Below are positions 53,803 to 64,000 of a stretch of DNA of 64,000 bases, piece after piece. The first letter of the stretch is position 1; each line of letters opens with the position of its first letter. The position numbers and the translations under genes were made by a program. This stretch comes from Hermatobates lingyangjiaoensis (lineage: Eukaryota > Arthropoda > Insecta > Hemiptera > Hermatobatidae): NCBI GenBank assembly GCA_026182355.1, contig JAPFBL010001929.1, forward strand, positions 124,001 through 188,000. The letters are read 5' to 3'. Under the pieces are notes generated by a model. The model saw only the letters and a program-made list of their open reading frames with translations. It did no database searches and was not told where the DNA came from.

Positions 53803-55757
53803 TACTTTATTATAAGTAAAGTATAGTGATCCTGAAAAAATTCGATCTTGAAATTTTGACGGAATTATATGTTTTGAGGTCCCAAAAGTTGTTTTATGAA
53901 GTTTAGCATTGCTTACCACGCTATGGTCCAGAATCTTGGCTGGATCAGGTTGATATTTTACACAAAATTGGGCCTCATAGGGAAGAAGATCCCTATTGAT
54001 TGGGAAGAATTATGCATGACGGGAAAGTCACTTTTTTTGCCAAAAACCAGTTTTGAGAAAACATTTTTTTCTCCTAAACTGCTAACTCTAGAGTTATGAA
54101 ATTTGGGTATTATCTTTATGGTTACAAATAAAGTAAACGAAAAATATATTCAAAATTTAAAACAAAGGGAAATGTTTTTTATTCAATAAAATGCAAAAAT
54201 TTTGACTTATAATTCAATCTCAAACCTTGTGAGAGCGATCCAAGCCATACTGTTTGACGGATCAAAATGAAACTATGCCAAAAATAGAACATTATGTGGA
54301 GAATGAGTTGAGATATTTTTTTTTAAAATTACATTCGGCAAAGGTGCGTTAAAGTACGATTTCTGTTTTCAGAAAATGTTTTTTTGACGCTAAACGGCTC
54401 ATTAAAAAATCATGAAAATGTGTCCAAAAATGGAACACAAAATTAGCAATTTAAAAAAAAATTCTTGAAATTTCAATTACGGCAAGGAGTAATAAAGCTA
54501 TATAAACTGTTTCTTTATCCTAAACTATAAGATTACCTGCTATACTTGTCGAATTTTTATATTTTTTTTACATTGTTTACATTAACTTAGAATTTTTTCA
54601 GTGAATTCACCGATATAATATAATGTTTAGAGGTATAATGAAATTGTTTTAATGATTTAAAAACTTATATGTGATGTAAGAAGAATTATCTCTGTAATGA
54701 AACATATAATCTCTGATCCTTTTTATAGTATAATGGGTTTGTCTAACAATCAATTGTTCTAATCAATCTATACGTTACACAATTCTACAAAGCTTAGTAT
54801 CAGATATTGATTTTGTTTACGTTTATGAATAACATTATTATTGGGTAATATTGAAATTTTTGGAATGAACTTTTACGTCCTATAGAAGGGTTTCTATATT
54901 TTTGTCTAATTTCCAGTTTTTTCACTATTCTAGTCTAATAGTTTATACCATTATTTTTAAAAATTTGAAGCTTTCAGCTTTTAAATTTAAAATTATACAG
55001 AAAAGTCGGATTTGAACTTGATTTAAGAATGCAAAAGTGGTTAATTACCAATATATTTATTCTCACTATATACATTTACAGCAAACTTATAACAGAGTAG
55101 AGCACATGGGGAAAAAAAAGTTCCCTCAGATTAAATTTGTATTTTATAATTTTTGACAAAGGGAAAGAAAAGTGAGTTTTTAAAAAACTGTAGCATGCCA
55201 TGAAATTCACAGTATACTAATTTGATAAAAGTACAAAAATTTAGAACATTATTCAGAATTAAAAAAATTCTTTTAAAAATAATAAATGAAATTATCCTAC
55301 ATCTTAAATTAAAAATTATCTGAAAACGACATTATTTCTTGCATGTTTTTGACATTTCAGACAAAAACTTGGTAATGTTTTTAAAATACTTAAAATATTT
55401 TCAAGTCTAAATGGAAAAATTTGTCTTAAGTATTAAATGTAGAAGGAGGTCAGATAATCTATGTAAGAGATCCACGGGCTATTGGAGCAAAAGCCATGCT
55501 CTTTTGTAGGAAATTATTTCGTATAAGCATTTTTCAATTTGACTTTTGATAATGTCATTACTGCTATAGTTATACTAATGATTGTATATCCATTATTTCT
55601 GTGACATACAAAAAAGGATCTATCACTATCTGCACTACCTCAGGAATGAAAGACTAATAAACATCTCCCATTTAGACGATTATATTATGCTTAAATGAGA
55701 CATTATATATTATGTACCCAAGAAGTTTTGTATTAAGTTTACTTATAGTAGGCCACT
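53803..55757 (+). repeat. Interspersed family E, copy 2 (longest)
   Basis: About 1.95 kb. Begins TACTTTATTATAAGTAA and ends ACTTATAGTAGGCCACTCC. Shares the blocks listed for copy 1 and, in addition, the middle ~450 bp that copy 1 lacks but copy 0 has. No frame longer than about 70 codons, so it looks like a non-coding, non-autonomous element. Confidence 0.82.
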
Positions 55758-56032
55758 CCAGATTTTTTTGAAATGGAGCTTATTTTTTGCAATATAGAGT
55801 TTTTTACATTTAACAATGCTAGTGTATTATTCATATTATTTGGCAGACTATATAATAGTTTTCATATAGTGTCATGTCATTGAGTTATTCATTTATAACA
55901 ATGACATTTACTAGTTTTTATATTCTTTTATGTTGTTTAGGAGTGTTAATATCTGACATGTCTATTTATTAACTTAAACACTCTCTGATATCATTAACTT
56001 ATTGCTGCTATCAGTTACTCATTGTTGCATTG

Positions 56033-56614
56033 ATCTAAACCAGTGATGGTCAACCTATTGAGTTGGGCTTATCAACATTTTGAAAAATCGAAACATAATT
56101 TTCGTGGCGTGTCACCCATCTCAAAAAAAAAAATATAAAATTTATAATTTTTGTATTATTTGTTAAAGCCATTTAAAATACAAATCCCAAAATTATGACA
56201 CCAATGATTTACATTTACAGACTGGTTTTACGAATTTCATTGGCACTAAACGTAGAAAATCAAGTTATATATATATATATATAAATTTACTTGATACATT
56301 TTTATATTAATGTCAATATTGTTCAAATCAAAATTGTTCGGCATTTTTCAAAAAAGTCTTAAAAAATGCGGAACGACTTTCGGTGAAACATCGGCATTAT
56401 TAATCAAGAGTTAATTCTTTGGAACAAATCCTTAAAAAACCTATTGTGAATTGTAAGTAATAATATTGTTATTATTAACAAACTCTGACTGTTAAGAGAG
56501 ACAAATATTTGAATTTTTAAAATTTGGTATCTTTGAAGATGCGTGTCACCAAAAAATGACGTTGCGTGTCAGCAGTGACACGCGTGTCATAGGTTTGCCA
56601 TTGCTGATCTAGAC
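56033..56614. mobile_element. hAT-like MITE (element 56041-56606)
   Basis: Ends CAGTGATGGTCAACCTAT and inverted CAGCAATGGCAAACCTAT, with flanks ATCTAAAC and ATCTAGAC (7 of 8). Interior is AT-rich with several GTGTCA motifs near both ends (GGCGTGTCACCC, GCGTGTCACC). No ORF. Confidence 0.82.
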
Positions 56615-57269
56615 ATTGGAGGCACTAAATTGAATCTATAGTAATCAGTGTTGAATTACTATGGCCAGTTAGATGTTTTGGTCTTGTTGGTGCTCAGTTA
56701 TTTTCGACTGAAAGATCTGTTTCAATGTTCTTGTTATATAGTTAATTGATAAGTTATAATATGCGTGTGTGTCATGTGACGTTCAAGATGAAATGTCGAT
56801 AGGTTACCAGACACGTTGAGCTCTCACATTTCCGGTCTCCTTTCAACTCAGACAGATAAGGCTTTGCTGGTATTGACGACACCCTCGAGAAGGGCGATGC
56901 GATGCGACTTTATTTGCAGGCTCGATATGGCTGGGAGGTGAAAAGGGCCACTGTTAGGATATCCCTTCATATAACACCAACAGCCCTTCTCCCTTTTACC
57001 CCTTCTTACTTCCTCGTATTCCTTACAAATTTCTCCTTTTTTTTTTCTAACATCATTTCTCTTCCTTAAAAGTTCTCCAATTTTTTTCCCCCTTTTCCTC
57101 TACATTCATGAGAAAATAACCTTATATAAAAGGTTATGGTACTCTCATAAACTCAACTCCTGTAATATATGAATTGAAACTCTGTCGTTTTGCAGATACT
57201 TTTTTATTCAACACCCAAATTTATAGACTTTACATCTTTTGTGCTATTCAAGAAGTGAAAGTATGGTTA

Positions 57270-57385
57270 TTCATGATTCAGTACCCATAAACCATGGGCG
57301 AGGAATAATACAAATGGTGCGACGTAACATGGTGTCACCCATCCATATACTAACCACGATCAGTGTTGGTTAACCAATGGTTACA
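57270..57385 (-). mobile_element. 5S rRNA-derived SINE
   Basis: On the minus strand the 5S internal-promoter half is recognisable (GGTTAGTATATGGATGGGTG against 5S GGTTAGTACTTGGATGGGTG), followed by the shared body CATGTTACGTCGCACC and ATGGGTACTGAATCA. Confidence 0.72.
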
Positions 57386-57849
57386 GCATACCAGAGGTTC
57401 TCAATGGGGGTGAAATTCACCCCAAGAGGTGAATTATGGGCTTCTATGGGGTGAATTGTGACGACAGTAAGTTTATAGAGTGAGGAAAGCTATTGTAGGT
57501 TTTTAACTATAGATTAAAATATACTATTTTGGTTGAATTAATATTTTATATATTCATCAATAATTGTAATTAGCATTTAATTTGTAATATTCAATTATAT
57601 ATATAATCAATGTAAAGTTGTAAAAGTGTATATAAACTTTGGAAAGAAGAGAGGAAGGGGGTGGGGGAATGGCATTGTGGGTAATGACGAGAGGGGTGAA
57701 TGGGGCTAGGAAGGCTGAGAACACCTGCCATATACCAAACAATAGTAGATTTAAACTTTACATCAATTCATGAAAAATTTACAATCTTACATAGAACGTT
57801 GTATGTCTACCAGTCAGGCTTTAAAGAAGTTTAGCAATATTGACCGAAT

Positions 57850-57925
57850 AACACTTTGATATGGTTGGTATTCCTTGCAATGTGGTGTACCCATGTTTTT
57901 TGGGTACTGAATCACCTCTCTACCT
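57850..57925 (+). repeat. 5S-SINE body fragment
   Basis: GTATTCCTTGCAATGTGGTG and TTGGGTACTGAATCA match the body part of 57270-57330 in the opposite orientation. The 5S part is missing. Confidence 0.55.
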
Positions 57926-57958
57926 TGTTACTCCCTTACAGTAATTAACAAAATTGTT

Positions 57959-58055
57959 TAAACTCGTCCATTGTCAAGATTGAAATGACGCTATTGTACA
58001 TAGTTTGCTCTTGACAATAGATGTGTTTCAAAAGTAGTCGAGACATGTAATGAAC
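57959..58055 (+). repeat. 95-bp foldback repeat, copy 2
   Basis: CTCGTCCATTGTCAAGATTG, TAGTTTGCTCTTGACAATAG and TTTCAAAAGTAGTCGAGACA. About 90 per cent identical to copy 1 by eye. Confidence 0.85.
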
Positions 58056-58256
58056 TTAGGAGGTCAGATGGTATATTTTGATAATAATTTTTTTATAAAT
58101 TGTTAGGACTATGGTCGATTGTTTAAAATATACATTTTTTTTAAATGAATCTTCTTTTTTTTAAAATATAGAGTTTCTTACATTTAACTGTGCTACTATT
58201 AACTGTTCTACATTTCTGATATGCACAAATTAATTGAAGTAGCCAAATCATTTTGT

Positions 58257-58345
58257 TTATGATCTTGACTACTTTGTGTTTGTTTCCATTGTCAAGAGCA
58301 AGCTATGTATAATAGCGTCATTTCCTCTAGACAATGGACGAGTTA
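58257..58345 (-). repeat. 95-bp foldback repeat, copy 3 (inverted)
   Basis: TTCCATTGTCAAGAGCAAGC then CTAGACAATGGACGAG: the reverse complement of copies 1 and 2, about 200 bp from copy 2. Confidence 0.8.
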
Positions 58346-58423
58346 ATTTTTTTTTTAACGCACATCATTGGTTTTATAATGATCAAGCTTTTATAAAAAA
58401 AAGAGGCAAAATTGTGACTAGTT

Positions 58424-58500
58424 TATGACTCAGTGCCCAAAAATCATGGGTATACCACATTGCAAGGGGGTATCATCCGTGGTTGGATGATACTAAGTAG
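58424..58500 (-). repeat. 5S-SINE body fragment
   Basis: GACTCAGTGCCCAAAAATCATG and GTATACCACATTGCAAGG match the 57850-57925 fragment inverted. Confidence 0.5.
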
Positions 58501-58584
58501 CATCCTTGCCAAGTCTGCTTGTAGAATCTAGAACATAACACTTGTTGGTTTTCTTTTGGCTACACTGTGTGCTTGCGGTTTCAG

Positions 58585-58740
58585 GGAGCCCTGCAGGACG
58601 TCAAGATCGTCGAAGGTCCTCACGGCTATTTGACCCAGTGTCCGCAGCTGGGTGTCGACTGTCCAACCTGCGGCCAGTTCTCTCAGCTTGAAGACACTGT
58701 TGCCACCCTACAGTCATCTCTTCTTCTTCTATCTAACAAA
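58585..58740 (+). CDS. NELL-like gene, exon (end of TSPN, cysteine segment, coiled coil start)
   Basis: 156 bp, exactly 52 codons, phase 0 at both ends, between TTTCAG and GTATGA. Continues ...HSLFK with GALQDVKIVEGPHGYLTQCP, then VDCPTCGQF. The F-K-G-x-x-Q-D-V string, G-Y/F-x-x-Q-C-P and C-P-T-C are hallmarks of NELL1/2 after the TSPN domain. The last 20 residues (LEDTVATLQSSLLLLSNK) have the leucine spacing of the coiled coil through which NELL proteins form trimers. von Willebrand C and EGF exons would follow beyond the window. Confidence 0.95.
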
Positions 58741-58965
58741 GTATGACTTTTTAAAACTCACATTCATTTTTTATTCTTTTGTATAGGTTGTAGAAAAATC
58801 TGTTAAGCAGATCACTTAAATGATAGTAATAACTTAAATGATATTCATTCAGGTTATGAACTTGGCAAGTTTAACTTAAAAAAAATTGATTGCGTTATTA
58901 CTATTATTATAAGGTTATTATACCGTTTTGTTAACAACCGTCATACCTCGACTATCGCTGGTGAA

Positions 58966-59010
58966 GTCGCCCGATCGGTTTTGCAATGGCTGCATCATCA
59001 ATAGGACTAA
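58966..59010 (-). ncRNA. Possible decayed hammerhead-like motif of PLE-E
   Basis: Minus strand: TTGATGA, then TGCA/TGCA hairpin, AAA, and the self-complementary CCGATCGG. It lies downstream of the PLE-E endonuclease as expected, but C3 and G12 are changed. Speculative. Confidence 0.25.
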
Positions 59011-59089
59011 ACCCATCTTCCAGAATCACGGATATAAATACCTATTTTAACACAATGTCACCACTACATGCCTTCATTTCCTACCTAAT

Positions 59090-59382
59090 AGTTTTTTTAA
59101 TCTGTTTTTTTTTCTTTTACAATTTAAGTCGTCTCTGTCCTGCCGACCCGTCGTCTTTTCATGTTTTCATTGTTTTAAATATTATGTCTGTCTGGTGCTT
59201 GATTTGTTCGTTTATTAGGTCGTCACTGTTTCTGTGTTTATATATTTCCATTTCTTCTATTATATTTAGTATTTTACCTTTTTGTCCTATTTTAATTAAT
59301 TCCATTGATTTTTTAATACTGCCGGGTTCAACTCCGTGTTTTTTTAAATGGTTAGCAAAATTTGATTTATTCGTGTTATTTA
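59090..59382 (-). pseudogene. PLE-E, C-terminal part of GIY-YIG endonuclease
   Basis: The minus frame reads NKSNFANHLKKHGVEPGSIK, then KILNIIEEMEIYKHRN and NEQIKHQTDIIF, ending at a stop. This is the H-helix and the I-x-E-x-x-E-I-Y...N-x-Q end of a PLE endonuclease. The first half of the domain is on the far side of the Copia element, at 63807-64000. Confidence 0.85.
59378..59382 (+). repeat. 5-bp target-site duplication of Copia
   Basis: ATTTA, repeated at 63807-63811. Confidence 0.93.
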
Positions 59383-59585
59383 TGTTGAGGGTCCGATATC
59401 AAATAATTTAACGAAAGGAGATTCTTGATGTCAGCTTTTATATTACACAGTTCAAAACAACACATTCAAAGCTACACATTTAGTCAACGTATACAGAAAC
59501 ACATGGTTCATTTACAGGTTGTGTAACACTGGTTTATTACAGGTTGTGCAGTCCCCTCAGGCATGTTTTTAAATGTCCCACAACA
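59383..59585 (-). repeat. Copia 3' LTR
   Basis: 203 bp. Contains an internal repeat of TTACAGGTTGTG and, on the minus strand, AATAAA. Confidence 0.95.
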
Positions 59586-59597
59586 CTCTCCCTCATT
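59586..59597 (-). promoter_or_regulatory. Copia polypurine tract
   Basis: AATGAGGGAGAG on the minus strand, abutting the 3' LTR. Confidence 0.85.
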
Positions 59598-59634
59598 TAA
59601 CAACATAAAAAAAAACTGAAAAACAAACAATGAT

Positions 59635-62600
59635 TTACATATCTACAAGTCCCAATCGGGAACACAAATCAGAATGTCGGGGCCTAGGCAGAGCTTTAGT
59701 TAAAATATCGGCAAGTTGGGCGGTTGATGGTACCTTTTGTACCTCCACTTCTCCATCCAGGACTTGCTCACGCACAAAGAAGTGTCTTAATTGTACATGC
59801 TTAGTACGCTTGTGATATTCTGGATTCTGAGCAAGTCTTAGTGCGGCTTCATTGTCAATGTGGAGTTTAGGAGTATTGATATGAGTCACCTCAAGCAACA
59901 GTCTCTTCACCCAGACCATTTCTTTGACAGCTTCACTCGCAGCCACTACCTCTGCTTCAGTAGTAGAGATTGCAACCGATGACTGTCTTTGACTGGCCCA
60001 TGAGATAGCACCACCAGAATACAGACAGAGTATACCAGATGTAGACCTGCCTGTCTTGCTGCTCCTCCATGGTCAGCATCACTGAAGCACTCAAGATTCC
60101 CATTATTATATTCAGACTTATAAAGAAACCATAGTCCACAGTTCCCTTAATGTAGCGAAGAATCCTTTTGATTTTGACCAATCATCGCGGTAGGATTCTC
60201 CAAAGATCTAGATGCAACTCCAACTGCATACGAGATGTCAGGTCGAGTACCAGTCATCAAATACATGAGTGACCCAACGGCTTGTCGGTAAGATGAAGCC
60301 CCAAGTTTACTGCTTGCACACGAGTCTTTGACAGGTTCCGAAGGGCAGTTGATAATGGGAGTTGAAATAGGGTTGCACTGGTCCATTCCAAGCTTTACGA
60401 GAATCCGTTTGGTATACGTGGACTGACTGATCTTCACAGATCCATCACAGCTGGTTTATTTCGAAACCAAGGTAGTATGAGGCAGGTTTGTAGGAAATTT
60501 TAAATTTTCCTTCAAATTACAAATGAATTTGTTGAGCATGACATTGTTACTGGATGCAACCAAACCGTCATCAACATAGAGAGCCACCAACAGTTTATCA
60601 GACCCCTTTATTTGAATAAAAAGGCAAGGGTCAGCTGAGCTTTGTTTGAAGCCCAAGTTTAACATGAAGGTACCAAACCTCTTATTCCAGCAACGTGGTG
60701 CCTGTTTCAACCCATATAAACTTTTGTTTAATCGACAGACACGGGGGAACCATCTTGATAGCCTTCAGGTTGTTGAATGTAGATCTCCTCATCCAGACTT
60801 CCATATAAGAAGGCGGTTGAAACGTCAAATTGTGTTAGACTTAGTTTTTCACTTGCTGCAACGCTGAGAATTGTTCTAATTGTACTAGCTTTAGCAACAG
60901 GACTGAAAGTTTGCTCATAATCAGTCCCTTTCTTTTGAACAAATCCTCTCACCACAAGTCTAGATTTGTAGCGCTCAATAGTGCCATCAGAATGATATTT
61001 TAATTTATAAATCCATTTACAAGGAATGGCTTTCTTACCCGCAGGTAGTTCTTGCAAGTCCCAGGTGTTGTTGTCTTGCAAGGAGCGAATCTCAGAGTCC
61101 ATTGCCTGTCTCCAAAGCTTTGACTGACGACTCTCAATAGCTTCCTCGTATGAAGTAGGTTCTTCAACATCTGAAATGTTTTCATTAATCATGACAAAAT
61201 CCGAATATCTTGCCGGCTTTTTAGTATGTTGCGATCCCGAAGAGCAGTCCTATTTTCGACAGATTCGTCTTCTGAAAGTGCTTCTCAAAAGCACGTTTTG
61301 GAGATGTTTCAGAAGGCTCGTTAGGTGTCTTGTCACATTCCTCTTTAGGTATATTATCACGTTGAACTCGAAGGGGAGTCTCTTCAAATGTAACGTCACG
61401 AGATCGTATAAGCTTGTTAGTGCTTTTACACCAAATCCGATACCCATCCGCTTCATATCCAATCAAAACACCTTTGACAGCCTTAGGATCCAACTTGTTA
61501 CGTTTTTCTTTAGGAACATGAGCGTAACATTTTGATCCGATTATTCTTAGGTGTTTCAGGCTAAGTTTTCGTCCTTCCCAAAGCTCAAATGGGGAGATAC
61601 GCGGTTGACTGGAGGTACCGGTCAGGTTCAATACGTACACAGCAGAATTTATCAGCTCTGCCCAGAGTGCTTGAGGCAATTCTTCATGAGCGTGCATCAT
61701 CGCTCTTGCAGTCTCCCTACTGTCCGGTTGTCCCTCTCTACGCAGCCATGTTGTTCAGGGGTGTAGGGCATAGTGAGCCTCTGTTTTACTCCATGTTTTT
61801 GTAAAATCTTCTTTACAGCGAGGTTATTGAATTCCCCTCCGTTATCGGAAAGAAGCTCTCTCACAGTGTACCCAGCAGTTTTTATTTCAGCTAAAACAGT
61901 TTTCAAAGTATTGATCACTTCAGATTTATGTTTTATGAAATAGACAAAGCGAAACCGTGTATAGTCGTCCTTGAAAAGAACGAAGTATTTGTATCCTGAA
62001 TAAGAAGGTACAAATGGTCCACAGACATCCGCATGTAACAGGTCACCCTGTTTCAGGATCTAACCCTTGTTCCAAAGGATTTTCTATGTGCCTTACCGTA
62101 GATACAGCCTTCACACAGTTCACTGTCAAGTGGAAGGTCTATACCAAGCTCTCTCTTAACCGTTTCCCTTACATGGCGTTTATTCTGATGTCCCATACGT
62201 TCATGATGAAGTTGAAGCAGGTTTTCATGACAAGTAGAATAGAGCGCGGGTGGTTGAGTTGTGACAATGTGAAGCTTATAAAGGCCTCCAAATCTATTTC
62301 TGGAACCAACCAGTTTGGTCTCACCATCAATGGTCAAGCAGCATTTCTCTCCCGTTGACTCGAACTTGCTACTCAGAATTTTATCTTGAATAGACAAAAC
62401 AGAGAATAAGTTTTTCTTTACATCAGGTACATACCACACATCACTCAATGTGATATTTTCTTGTCGCCCATCCACTAGAGCAACGATGTCCACTGAGCCC
62501 TTCCCAAAGGCTCTCATCAACTCTCCATTCGCTATTGCCACCATGTGATCCGTCGAGAATGGTTTGAAATCACGTATCATATCTTTCCAGCGGCAGACGT

Positions 62601-62685
62601 GGTTCGTGGCTCCGTTATCAACAAACCAGTCTTGTTGATTGCACTCAGCTGACAGTTTGCAGGAGGTGGTGGCCAACAACATCAT
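59635..62685 (-). pseudogene. Copia pol (protease, integrase, RT, RNase H), many frameshifts
   Basis: Minus-strand pieces in order: protease WFVDNGATNHVC (DNGA where Copia usually has DSGA) near 62620; pre-integrase HHERMGH...CEGC near 62190-62100; integrase FKDDYTRFRFVYF near 61970, LLSDNGGEFNN near 61850 and GCVERDNRTV near 61740; RT DNNTWDLQELP and TQFDVSTAFLYG near 61080-60790, then VALYVDDGLVASS near 60580; RNase H LHIDNEAALRLAQN near 59860 and KHVQLRHFFVREQV. At least seven frame breaks separate these pieces. Most catalytic residues survive in fragments. Confidence 0.93.
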
Positions 62686-62743
62686 GTTAACCCCCTTTCC
62701 ATGAGATTTTTGGGTAGATTTCTCTGTTTTTGGTGGTCTTCCA

Positions 62744-63505
62744 TCAGAAATCCACTTTTACAAAAATTATTTTATGTCCAGGAAGCTTGCAGTAGTTGCA
62801 CACTATCTTCTTGGATGGATGCTTTAGAGAACTGTTAATACTTTTCGATGACTTTGAATACTCAGTTACCAATAATTCATTGGCATTACTGCTCTCTGCT
62901 TTTCCAGACAGGGCCCTTTCATATGTGCATAGCTGAGTGGTCAAGTTTGCCAAGGACCTCTCAGACTTGGCTATCAGAGTCCAGCTAGACTTGAATGAAA
63001 AATAAGGCTCAGGCAGAGTCTCTAAAATTTTGCACATAAGGAGCAAATCAGGGAGTTCTCCATTATTCTCCTTCGACAACTCAATATTCAAAGCATTCCA
63101 AATATTCTTCAGTTTGGACGTTGTCCCATTAGTTATCAAAACCTTTTAACAAAAAAATTAAAAAAGTCAAATCTTTGTCCTCCCTGCAGCCTCAAATAAC
63201 CTTGTAATTCCAGCCAAAATCCCTAGAATTAGAAAAAGCATCACCAACTTCAAAGTGTCCTGTCATGTTATGTAATAATCAATAGACAATATATCTAACT
63301 TGGTAAAAGTTTCATAATTTTTTTCAAATGCCTTTACCACTGATGGACTTGCATCCTTTGAAGGATCTTCAGGTGCAACCACTCTCCCTTCCACAATATC
63401 CAGTGCACCAGGAGTACTTTTCAATAAAATTGTTACTTTATATTTCCAGGTAGACCAGTTTTTCTTTCCTTCAAGAAGGCCAATGTTTACTTTTGTCGCT
63501 TCCAT
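62744..63505 (-). pseudogene. Copia gag, broken
   Basis: Starts at ATG 63505 with GLLEGKKNWSTWKYKVTILL, the typical start of Copia gag (L-x-G-x-N-W-x-x-W). It stops after 80 codons, resumes in another frame to about 62744 (WNALNIELSKENNGELPDLL, LANLTTQLCTYE) and ends in a zinc knuckle CNYCKLPGHK whose last cysteine is shifted out of frame. Confidence 0.9.
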
Positions 63506-63589
63506 TGTTCAAAAATACAAACAAAACAAATTGCAACACGAGTCCAAGTTCAAACACACAACTTTGCTCAATTAACAATATTTAACGGC

Positions 63590-63603
63590 CTGGGCCCATA
63601 ACC
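63590..63603 (-). promoter_or_regulatory. Copia primer-binding site (initiator tRNA-Met, anticodon arm)
   Basis: The minus strand reads GGTTATGGGCCCAG directly after the 5' LTR. Its complement CTGGGCCCATAACC is the anticodon arm of initiator tRNA-Met, so priming is from an internally cut tRNA half, as known for Drosophila copia. Confidence 0.9.
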
Positions 63604-63806
63604 TGTTGAGGGTCCGATATCAAATAATTTAACGAAAGGAGATTCTTGATGTCAGCTTTTATTTTACACAGTTCAAAACAACACATTCAAAGCTACACAT
63701 TTAGTCAACGTATGCAGAAACACATGGTTCATTTACAGGTTGTGCAACACTGGTTTATTACAGGTTGTGCAGTCCCCTCAGGCATGTTTTTAAATGTCCC
63801 ACAACA
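63604..63806 (-). repeat. Copia 5' LTR
   Basis: 203 bp, 3 substitutions from the 3' LTR. Confidence 0.95.
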
Positions 63807-64000
63807 ATTTACATAATCATTAATATGTTCTTTAAATCTTTGTTTTAATGTTCTTCCAGTTTGCCCTATGTATATCTGTTTACAGTCTTTACACTTTAAT
63901 TTACATACACCGCTTTTATTATATATATTATTTTTACAATCCATTCCTCTATTTATTATTTGTTTTATTGTATTATTAGTTTTGAAACCTACCTTTACAT
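63807..64000 (-). pseudogene. PLE-E, first half of GIY-YIG endonuclease, runs off the window
   Basis: From the right edge the minus strand reads VGFKTNNTIKQIINRGM, then CKLKCKDCKQIYIGQTGRTL and KQRFKEHINDYVN. This is the PLE linker followed by the GIY-YIG core (cysteine pair, YIGQTGR, RFxEH). It is continued by 59090-59382 once the Copia insertion and its ATTTA duplication are removed. No stop within this part. Confidence 0.92.

Larger units (their letters stand above)
59383..63806 (-). mobile_element. Copia LTR retrotransposon inserted in PLE-E
   Basis: 4,424 bp on the minus strand. LTRs 203 bp each (59383-59585 and 63604-63806), TGTTG...CAACA, with 3 substitutions and no indels. Flanked by ATTTA. 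Order gag, protease, integrase, RT, RNase H, as in Copia. The coding region is cut by many frameshifts. It splits the PLE-E endonuclease in two. Confidence 0.96.

Noticed and set aside
58986..59411. 141-codon hydrophobic frame on the + strand
   Set aside because: It is antisense to the PLE-E endonuclease on the minus strand and runs into the Copia LTR.

Overview
The window is AT-rich arthropod DNA, most likely from an insect with a large, transposon-packed genome. The evidence is intron-split host coding sequence, mariner and BEL/Pao elements, Copia with the initiator-tRNA primer site, tRNA-derived SINEs, and SINE tails reading as the arthropod telomere repeat CCTAA/TTAGG. I cannot name the order or species. 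The only host gene I recognise is a NELL-like (protein kinase C-binding protein NELL1/2 type) gene on the + strand. Three consecutive exons lie at 38054-38258, 42161-42386 and 58585-58740. They encode the end of the thrombospondin-N/laminin-G-like domain, a cysteine segment and the start of the coiled coil. Splice sites and reading phases agree across all three, and the introns are about 3.9 and 16.2 kb.

Almost everything else is mobile DNA inside or upstream of this gene. 0-31 kb is dominated by Penelope-like elements (PLEs): pieces encoding RT-thumb/GIY-YIG endonuclease, and many short terminal segments. A dozen or more of these carry a compact hammerhead-ribozyme-like motif (CUGANGA, stem II, GAA, a self-complementary stem III, and a stem I closed by the flanks). 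Eight loci are arranged as head-to-head inverted pairs with the motifs facing outward. The largest is a near-perfect 2.3-kb palindrome at 21946-24268, and five pairs sit within 21.9-26.3 kb.

31.07-37.04 kb is a young BEL/Pao retrotransposon with identical 139-bp LTRs and a 5-bp target duplication; it has one frame break between gag and pol. 59.38-63.81 kb is a Copia element on the minus strand with 203-bp LTRs (3 differences), a 5-bp duplication and a primer site matching the initiator tRNA-Met anticodon arm. Its coding region is broken many times, and it sits inside an older PLE that runs off the right edge.

Scattered through the rest are about 15 copies of one tRNA-derived SINE family with two different 3' tails, 5S-rRNA-derived SINE copies, two internally deleted mariners, hAT-like MITEs with 8-bp duplications, a 1.6-2-kb non-coding interspersed repeat family, LINE fragments, a 28-29-bp minisatellite and many (TA)n tracts. 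Boundaries of decayed repeats are by eye and approximate.
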